A stretch of 11,806 nt of DNA from contig DAKU01000096.1 in the NCBI GenBank assembly GCA_002508425.1, positions 512-12,317 on the forward strand, read 5' to 3'. Positions 6,799 to 11,806 of the stretch are shown one piece after another; positions within the stretch are counted from its first letter, which is position 1; every line of letters begins with the position of its first letter. The notes beneath the pieces are model-generated. The model was not told where the DNA came from, made no database searches, and worked only from the letters and a program-made list of their open reading frames with translations. Both the position numbers and the translations under genes were made by a program. Source of the stretch: Methanosarcinaceae archaeon UBA470 (GTDB lineage: Archaea; Halobacteriota; Methanosarcinia; Methanosarcinales; Methanosarcinaceae).

Positions 6799-8304
6799 AT
6801 GAATACTTTTGAGATCAACGATGAAGAAGTGAATGTTGAAGAGATCATGAGAAAGATCCGTGAAAATATCAGTAAGCGGAAAGAACAAGGAACTTATCCG
6901 CCTCCACTTGATGAAGTGAACCAACAACTGATCTCAAATCAAAAAATGGCAATAGGGGAAATAAAAGGGCAAATTGCTGATGACCTTGCTAATCTGAGAA
7001 TCAATTGTGATATCCAGAATAATAGCTATGTTATTAGTTCCCATCGTCCCGTTGTAGGAAAAGTTCTCATTAAAGGCAGAGAGGGCGTACACGGAGAAGT
7101 GAGAAGATATGTGGACCCGATGATCTTTAAGCAAATCACTTTCAACCAAAATGCCTCAAATGTTCTTAATAATGCAGCTTATAGGCTTTCAAGGATTGAG
7201 AACGAAATCGGCAATTTTGAAAGCAAAGAAGCAAATCAGCCTCGCTTTGAATCAAAAAGCTTGAAACTACAACTTAGAGAGACTAATGCGAGACTATTAC
7301 AGGTAGAGAAAGAGACTGATGAACGATTATTCGATGTAGAGGATAGGTTGCATGCCCTGAAGCAACAGATTAATGACGAGATAGCAGTCAACAGAAAAAT
7401 GTATGAAATGGCCGAGCAGGTAAGAAACGATGTGAACATGCTTCTTTCACAGTTAAAGAACGAAATAAGGGCAGAAAATGAAGAAAGAATGCGTTCAGTT
7501 ATTTTATCAATGAATGATGATATTAAGAAGAAAGCATGGCTTGCTAAGATACTTGATGAAAGAAATGCACATGGACTCTCACAGACCGAGATGCTTTTAC
7601 AACCACCTCACCAGGACACTGGTGTGAATTATTTTGTTTTTGAGGAAAGGTTCCGAGGGGCCAGAGAGGAAATTGCCCAACGGCAGACCTCATTTCTCCG
7701 TTATTTTGAAGGATGTAAAAATATACTTGACATTGGCTGCGGAAGAGGGGAATTCCTTGAAACGATGCATAAACACGGGATAGGTGCTCGTGGAGTGGAC
7801 CTCGATGAGACTATGGTAGATTACTGTCGTTCAAAGGGCCTTGAAGTGGAATTAGAGGATGCATTTGATTATATGGAAAAACTAGAAGATTCAAGTCTTG
7901 ATGGTATATTCATAGACCAGGTGGTAGAACATCTGGAGCCTTCCTACCTTGTCAGATTACTGAAACTATGCTTCCAAAAGATGAAATATGGATTTTATCT
8001 TATTGCAGAAACCGTCAATCCGCTTTCTTTTTCGTCATTTGCAAATTTCTACATTGATCTTACCCATATCAAACCCGTTCATCCGGAAACATTGAAGTTC
8101 CTTTTGGAGTCCACAGGTTTTAGGGAAGTGAAACCTGTATTTTCATCACCGCTGCCTGAAACCATGAGGCTTCAGAAGCTTGTAACAAATGAGGGAGTCA
8201 CATATGTAGAAAGACAGCAGGTTGAGATTTACAACCGGAACATAGAAATGCTAAATGCTACTCTTTACGGCGCACAGGACTATGCAATGATTGGAAAGAA
8301 ATAA
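6799..8304 (+). CDS. Coiled-coil SAM-dependent methyltransferase, candidate glycan-terminus modifier
   Basis: This is a class I SAM-dependent methyltransferase joined to a long N-terminal helical region. Numbered from the ATG at 6799 (501 residues), it has a short VNVEEIMRKIREN helix (12-24), a segment resembling the SHRP...GK module of O-antigen cluster proteins (about 81-125), and a charged coiled coil (about 131-240). The methyltransferase core follows, with motif I ILDIGCGRGEF (309-319), acidic motif II VDLDE (333-337), DQVVEHL (373-379) and the family-typical THIKPVHPETLKFLLESTGF (422-441). I prefer 6799 because GGTGGG precedes it by about ten bases; the in-frame ATG at 6781 adds six residues but has no ribosome site. 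WbdD of E. coli O9a similarly couples methylation and coiled coil to Wzt-dependent export, but with the methyltransferase first and a kinase domain, which is absent here. Methylation is well supported; capping is inference. Confidence 0.85.
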   Translation: MNTFEINDEEVNVEEIMRKIRENISKRKEQGTYPPPLDEVNQQLISNQKMAIGEIKGQIADDLANLRINCDIQNNSYVISSHRPVVGKVLIKGREGVHGEVRRYVDPMIFKQITFNQNASNVLNNAAYRLSRIENEIGNFESKEANQPRFESKSLKLQLRETNARLLQVEKETDERLFDVEDRLHALKQQINDEIAVNRKMYEMAEQVRNDVNMLLSQLKNEIRAENEERMRSVILSMNDDIKKKAWLAKILDERNAHGLSQTEMLLQPPHQDTGVNYFVFEERFRGAREEIAQRQTSFLRYFEGCKNILDIGCGRGEFLETMHKHGIGARGVDLDETMVDYCRSKGLEVELEDAFDYMEKLEDSSLDGIFIDQVVEHLEPSYLVRLLKLCFQKMKYGFYLIAETVNPLSFSSFANFYIDLTHIKPVHPETLKFLLESTGFREVKPVFSSPLPETMRLQKLVTNEGVTYVERQQVEIYNRNIEMLNATLYGAQDYAMIGKK

Positions 8305-8354
8305 AATACTGCGAATAAGATATATCGGCTGTGTGTAAATTCTTGACTGATAAA

Positions 8355-9524
8355 ATGAAAATAGCTTTTGTTATACCATGGTATGGAGACATTCCCGGCG
8401 GGGCTGAGACTGAGTGCAGGCAAACTGCCGAAAACCTGCAAAAGAGTGGGATGGATGTTGAAATACTTACTACCTGTGTTAAACAGTTTTTAAGTGACTG
8501 GAATACAGATTACTATAAGGAAGGAACCTATAACGAAAATGGGATCACTGTTAGACGATTCAGCGTTCGTAAAAGAGATACCACAAAATTTGATCAGGTC
8601 AATTTCAAACTTATGCATAATTGTAGACTTGCTCCAGTAGAAGAAAAGACATTCATGCAGAATATGATAAATAGCGATAATCTTTACTCATATATAAGAG
8701 ATCATGGCAACAAATATGATTATTTCTTTTTTATCCCATATATGTTCGGAACAACCTACTACGGTTCACGGATACATCCTGATAAATCGATAGTGATCCC
8801 ATGTTTACACGATGAAAGCTATGCATATATGGACATCTTCAAAGATATGTTCAAAGATGTCAAAGCAGTAATATATAATTCTGAACCCGAGAAAGAACTC
8901 GCAAATCAAATATATGATATCAAAGGTCATCAACTCGTTCTGGGAGCAGGCATGGATACAGATATTTCACACAATGCCCAGAGGTTCCGAGAAAAATATG
9001 ATTTAAAGGAAGATTTCCTCCTGTATGCAGGAAGAAGAGACTCGGGGAAAAATGTATCTCTTCTCATAGAATACTTTTCCAAATACAAAGATTCGGTTGG
9101 TGGAGACCTAAAACTAGTTCTGATAGGGAAAGGTGAACTAGATATCCCCAAAGAACACAAGCATGATATCCTTGATCTGGGATTTGTCCCACTTCAGGAT
9201 AAATTTGATGCCCATGCTGCTGCAACATTGTTCTGCATGCCATCTACAAATGAAAGTTTCTCTATTGTAATAATGGAAGCATGGCTTTGTAGCACACCTG
9301 TTCTGGTTCATGCAGGTTGTGCAGTGACAAAAGACCATTGTATAAAAAGTAATGGTGGATTGTATTTCAATAATTATGACGAATTTGAAGAATGTCTTAA
9401 ATACTTCCTAACAAATCCTGCTAAGAGAGATCTGATAGCACAAAATGGAAAGAAATATGTGATTAGGAACTATAGCTGGGAAATCATTGTTGAGAGATAT
9501 AAGCGATTATTAGGTGTGGTCTAA
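8355..9524 (+). CDS. GT4-type glycosyltransferase
   Basis: This is a cytoplasmic glycosyltransferase with a GT-B fold that adds a sugar from a nucleotide-sugar donor to the growing glycan. Numbered from the ATG at 8355 (389 residues), the N-terminal half starts MKIAFVIPWYG and holds the acceptor-side GGAE motif (15-18). The C-terminal half has the phosphate-contacting GRRDSGKN segment (226-233) and the EX7E motif of retaining GT4 enzymes (E300 and E308 in NESFSIVIMEAW). A GTG at 8331 would add eight residues, but the family N-terminus begins at MKIAF. Neither start has a strong ribosome site, and this is the largest gap inside the operon (50 bases). The protein is clearly paralogous to the last gene of the window, as shown by the shared EAWLC, PVLV and YSWE segments. 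Donor and linkage cannot be predicted. Confidence 0.87.
   Translation: MKIAFVIPWYGDIPGGAETECRQTAENLQKSGMDVEILTTCVKQFLSDWNTDYYKEGTYNENGITVRRFSVRKRDTTKFDQVNFKLMHNCRLAPVEEKTFMQNMINSDNLYSYIRDHGNKYDYFFFIPYMFGTTYYGSRIHPDKSIVIPCLHDESYAYMDIFKDMFKDVKAVIYNSEPEKELANQIYDIKGHQLVLGAGMDTDISHNAQRFREKYDLKEDFLLYAGRRDSGKNVSLLIEYFSKYKDSVGGDLKLVLIGKGELDIPKEHKHDILDLGFVPLQDKFDAHAAATLFCMPSTNESFSIVIMEAWLCSTPVLVHAGCAVTKDHCIKSNGGLYFNNYDEFEECLKYFLTNPAKRDLIAQNGKKYVIRNYSWEIIVERYKRLLGVV
9513..9516 (+). promoter_or_regulatory. Ribosome binding site deciding the start of the second glycosyltransferase
   Basis: GGTG lies nine bases before the ATG at 9526, within the last codons of the preceding gene. It favours 9526 over the in-frame GTG at 9514, which itself overlaps this site. 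Confidence 0.45.
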
Positions 9525-9525
9525 A

Positions 9526-10587
9526 ATGGAGATTCATCAGATTCTGCCAACAATTTCTCCATGTGATGCCATTGGAAATGAAGCGTTCGTTATAAGAGAT
9601 ATACTCAGAAGCTGGGGTTACAAATCCGAAATATTTGCACAGAACATACATGAATCGATTACTACAGCAAATTATTTATCCGAGCATAAGAAGAGATCTT
9701 CTAAAGATAATATATTGATCTATCATTTTTCCATAGGATCTGACGTTTCGAAATATGTGATGGAGGTTCCCGATAGAAAGATACTTTTGTATCATAACAT
9801 AACACCACCTCATTTCTTCTATAATATTAACGATAACCTTGCATTGATACTAGGTAAAGGAAGAGAAGAGCTGAAACTACTCGTTGATAGAATTGATGTG
9901 GCTCTAGGGGATTCGGAATACAATTGTATCGAACTGGAGGAGATCGGTTATACTAAAACAGGAGTACTTCCCCTGATAATTGACCTCTCTAAATATGATA
10001 AATATAACAAAGGACTAATTGCCAAGTATGATGATGGTTGGACCAATATCCTCTTTGTAGGGAGGATAGCCCCAAATAAAAAACAGGAAGATATTATTAA
10101 ATGTTTCTACTATTACAAGGCCATAAATCCACGTTCAAGGCTCTATTTAGTTGGTGGGTTCAATGGCTGCGAAGTTTACTATGACCAGTTGCAGAATTTG
10201 ATCAAACAACTGGGATTAAAGGACATACACATAATAGGAATGGTCGATTTTGCAGACCTGATATCTTATTACATGCTTGCAGACGTATTCCTCTGCATGA
10301 GTGAGCATGAAGGGTTTAGTGTCCCTTTGATAGAAAGTATGCATTTTGGTATTCCCATAATTGCCTATAACTCAACGGCAGTGCCGTATACAATGAGTGG
10401 AGCCGGTATCTTGGTCAACAGGAAATGCTACCCGGAAATAGCTGAAATGATCAATTTAGTTGTTACAGATGAAAAACTCCGGGAAAGAATAATAGCAAAA
10501 CAGAATACCAGACTAAAGGACTTAAGTTATGAGAGAACAATGGATCTATTCAAAGATCAGCTAAATAAGGTGATCCACAAATGGTAG
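9526..10587 (+). CDS. GT4-type glycosyltransferase, divergent from its neighbours
   Basis: This is a second retaining GT-B glycosyltransferase of the pathway, 353 residues from the ATG at 9526. The N-terminal half opens MEIHQILPTISPCDAIGNEA and carries YHFSIGSDVSKY and LLYHNITPPHFF, elements I know from GT4 enzymes of polysaccharide clusters. The donor domain has FVGRIAPNKK (177-186; R180 and K185 are the likely phosphate contacts) and the EX7E pair E262/E270 in EHEGFSVPLIES. It lacks the GGAE motif and the EAWLC and YSWE segments shared by the genes on either side, so it belongs to another subfamily and probably makes a different linkage. It starts one base after the preceding stop and its end overlaps the next start by seven bases, so translation of the three genes is probably coupled. 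Confidence 0.88.
   Translation: MEIHQILPTISPCDAIGNEAFVIRDILRSWGYKSEIFAQNIHESITTANYLSEHKKRSSKDNILIYHFSIGSDVSKYVMEVPDRKILLYHNITPPHFFYNINDNLALILGKGREELKLLVDRIDVALGDSEYNCIELEEIGYTKTGVLPLIIDLSKYDKYNKGLIAKYDDGWTNILFVGRIAPNKKQEDIIKCFYYYKAINPRSRLYLVGGFNGCEVYYDQLQNLIKQLGLKDIHIIGMVDFADLISYYMLADVFLCMSEHEGFSVPLIESMHFGIPIIAYNSTAVPYTMSGAGILVNRKCYPEIAEMINLVVTDEKLRERIIAKQNTRLKDLSYERTMDLFKDQLNKVIHKW
10569..10575 (+). promoter_or_regulatory. Strong ribosome binding site of the third glycosyltransferase
   Basis: GGTGATC, a seven-base match to the archaeal Shine-Dalgarno consensus, ends five bases before the ATG at 10581. It fixes that start and shows that the 30-residue leader of the protein is probably real. 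Confidence 0.75.
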
Positions 10588-11806
10588 AGAGAACTAGCAC
10601 TGATCCTTATGTTCTACCTAAAGAGACAGAAGCACACCCTAAGAACAAATATCTGGAAAAAAAAACGTATAAGATAGCATTTGTAGTCCAGAGATACGGA
10701 CTTGAGATTAACGGTGGTGCAGAATTCCTTTGTAGAGAGGTGGCAGAGCACCTTTCAAAGTATTGCAATATAGACGTAATTACTACATGCGCAATTGACT
10801 ATGTCACATGGAAAAATGAGTATGAAGCAGGAGAAACACGTATAAATGGCGTATCTGTCAAAAGGTTTCCTGTAGATTTCCCCCGAGAAACAAAACGTTT
10901 TGATAAATGTTCTGAAAAAGTATTATGCAAAGAGCATTCCATTGATGAGGAGATCGAGTGGATGAAACTGCAAGGTCCTTACTCATCTAAACTCTTTCAG
11001 TATATTGAAGAAAGTAAAGATCATTATGATTTTTTCTTCTTTTTTACGTATCTATATTGTACAACTTTCTTTGGCCTTCCACTTGTGGCAGATAAGGCAA
11101 TTCTTGTTCCTGCTGCACATGATGAGCCTCCTGTTTACTTGTCAATCTTTAACGATATATTCCATAAACCCAGAGCAATCATGTACAATACAAAGGAAGA
11201 AAAGGACTTTGTGATACAACGATTCCAAAATAGAAATATACCTTATGATGTAGCTGGCTCTGGTGTTTCCCTTTCTGAAGAAGTGGGAAACAGTAATTCC
11301 AAAAACAGAACCAATAAAGAGAAGTTCATAACCTACATGGGTAGAATTGATGAGTCAAAAGGATGTGGAGAATTATTTGACTTTTTCAAAAGATATAAGG
11401 AGGAAAAACATTCGCCCATCAAACTTGTAGTTTTGGGGAAAGCCGTCATGAAAATACCCCATCATCCAGATATTGTATACCTGGGTTTTGTTTCCGAAGA
11501 GGAAAAATACAACATTCTTAAAAATTGTGATGTGCTTATAATGCCATCAAAATATGAGAGTTTATCAATAGTACTACTGGAAGCATGGCTTTGCAAAAAA
11601 CCTGTTCTGGTCAATGGGCAGTGTGAAGTACTGAAGGGACAATGTATCAGAAGCAATGCCGGCCTGTGGTATGAGAACTATGAAGAGTTCAGTGAATGCC
11701 TTAATTTATTGCTTGCTGATGAACAGCTAAGGGATCAACTTGGCACTAAAGGCCGGAAATTCGTGGATATTCATTACAGTTGGGAAACTATCGAGAGAAA
11801 GTATTT
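10581..11806 (+). CDS. GT4-type glycosyltransferase (3' partial), paralogue of the first one
   Basis: The frame is open from the ATG at 10581 to the window end, giving 408 full codons without a stop. The start overlaps the previous gene by seven bases (ATGGTAG) and has a strong ribosome site. After a polar leader (1-30) the protein begins YKIAFVVQRYG and has GGAE (45-48), FITYMGRIDESKG (249-261; R255 and K260) and the EX7E pair E326/E334 in YESLSIVLLEAW. Near the end, CIRSNAGLWYENYEEFSECL and HYSWETIERKY align with the matching parts of the gene at 8355-9524, where that gene is only about a dozen codons from its stop. This gene is therefore probably almost complete, unless a further domain follows. 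It is a retaining glycosyltransferase of the same pathway; donor and linkage are unknown. Confidence 0.87.
   Translation, partial: MVERTSTDPYVLPKETEAHPKNKYLEKKTYKIAFVVQRYGLEINGGAEFLCREVAEHLSKYCNIDVITTCAIDYVTWKNEYEAGETRINGVSVKRFPVDFPRETKRFDKCSEKVLCKEHSIDEEIEWMKLQGPYSSKLFQYIEESKDHYDFFFFFTYLYCTTFFGLPLVADKAILVPAAHDEPPVYLSIFNDIFHKPRAIMYNTKEEKDFVIQRFQNRNIPYDVAGSGVSLSEEVGNSNSKNRTNKEKFITYMGRIDESKGCGELFDFFKRYKEEKHSPIKLVVLGKAVMKIPHHPDIVYLGFVSEEEKYNILKNCDVLIMPSKYESLSIVLLEAWLCKKPVLVNGQCEVLKGQCIRSNAGLWYENYEEFSECLNLLLADEQLRDQLGTKGRKFVDIHYSWETIERKY

Noticed and set aside
6799..8304. The methyltransferase as a restriction-modification DNA methylase
   Set aside because: The motif I and VHPETL segments match small-molecule or glycan-cluster methyltransferases. 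There is no DPPY/NPPY or PCQ catalytic motif, and the gene is embedded in a polysaccharide operon.
11005..11214. A 69-codon reading frame on the plus strand in another frame
   Set aside because: It overlaps the third glycosyltransferase, whose continuous frame and conserved GT4 motifs account for this stretch.

Overview
The window reads as chromosomal DNA of a euryarchaeon, most likely a methanogen of the Methanosarcinales type. This assignment is inferred from several signs: arginine is coded mostly by AGA/AGG and isoleucine often by ATA; promoters look archaeal (a TTTATATA box behind an A-rich BRE, no bacterial -35/-10 pairs); some ribosome binding sites match the archaeal GGAGGTGATC consensus; and an MrfA-type helicase carries TPRs. 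Nothing in the window fixes the species. All coding regions are intact, apart from the first and last genes, which are cut by the window edges.

Layout. (1) Positions 1-2415, plus strand: the 3' part of a large DEAD/DEAH-box helicase of the MrfA/YprA type with its C-terminal cysteine cluster, followed by an unusual TPR tail. (2) Positions 2517-4402, minus strand: a two-gene operon, translated as an AAA-like/winged-helix ATPase and then an MscS-type mechanosensitive channel; the ATPase stop and the channel start share one base. (3) Positions 4403-4770: a divergent intergenic region with a strong archaeal promoter facing right, a second TATA-like box, paired TGAnTCA motifs and two small inverted repeats. 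(4) Positions 4771-11806, plus strand: a tightly packed surface-polysaccharide operon of Wzm-like permease, Wzt-like ATPase with a glycan-binding-type C-terminal domain, coiled-coil methyltransferase and three GT4-type glycosyltransferases, the last one cut by the window end.

How the genes work together (inference). The right-hand operon has the same logic as bacterial ABC-transporter-dependent O-antigen loci such as E. coli O8/O9a. The glycosyltransferases build a glycan on the cytoplasmic side, the methyltransferase could modify or cap its end, the C-terminal domain of the ATPase could recognise that end, and the permease exports it. In an archaeon the product would be a cell-surface or S-layer-associated polysaccharide. 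The most open question is the ATPase-MscS pair: a regulatory or signalling ATPase translationally coupled to a mechanosensitive channel does not match a system I can name.
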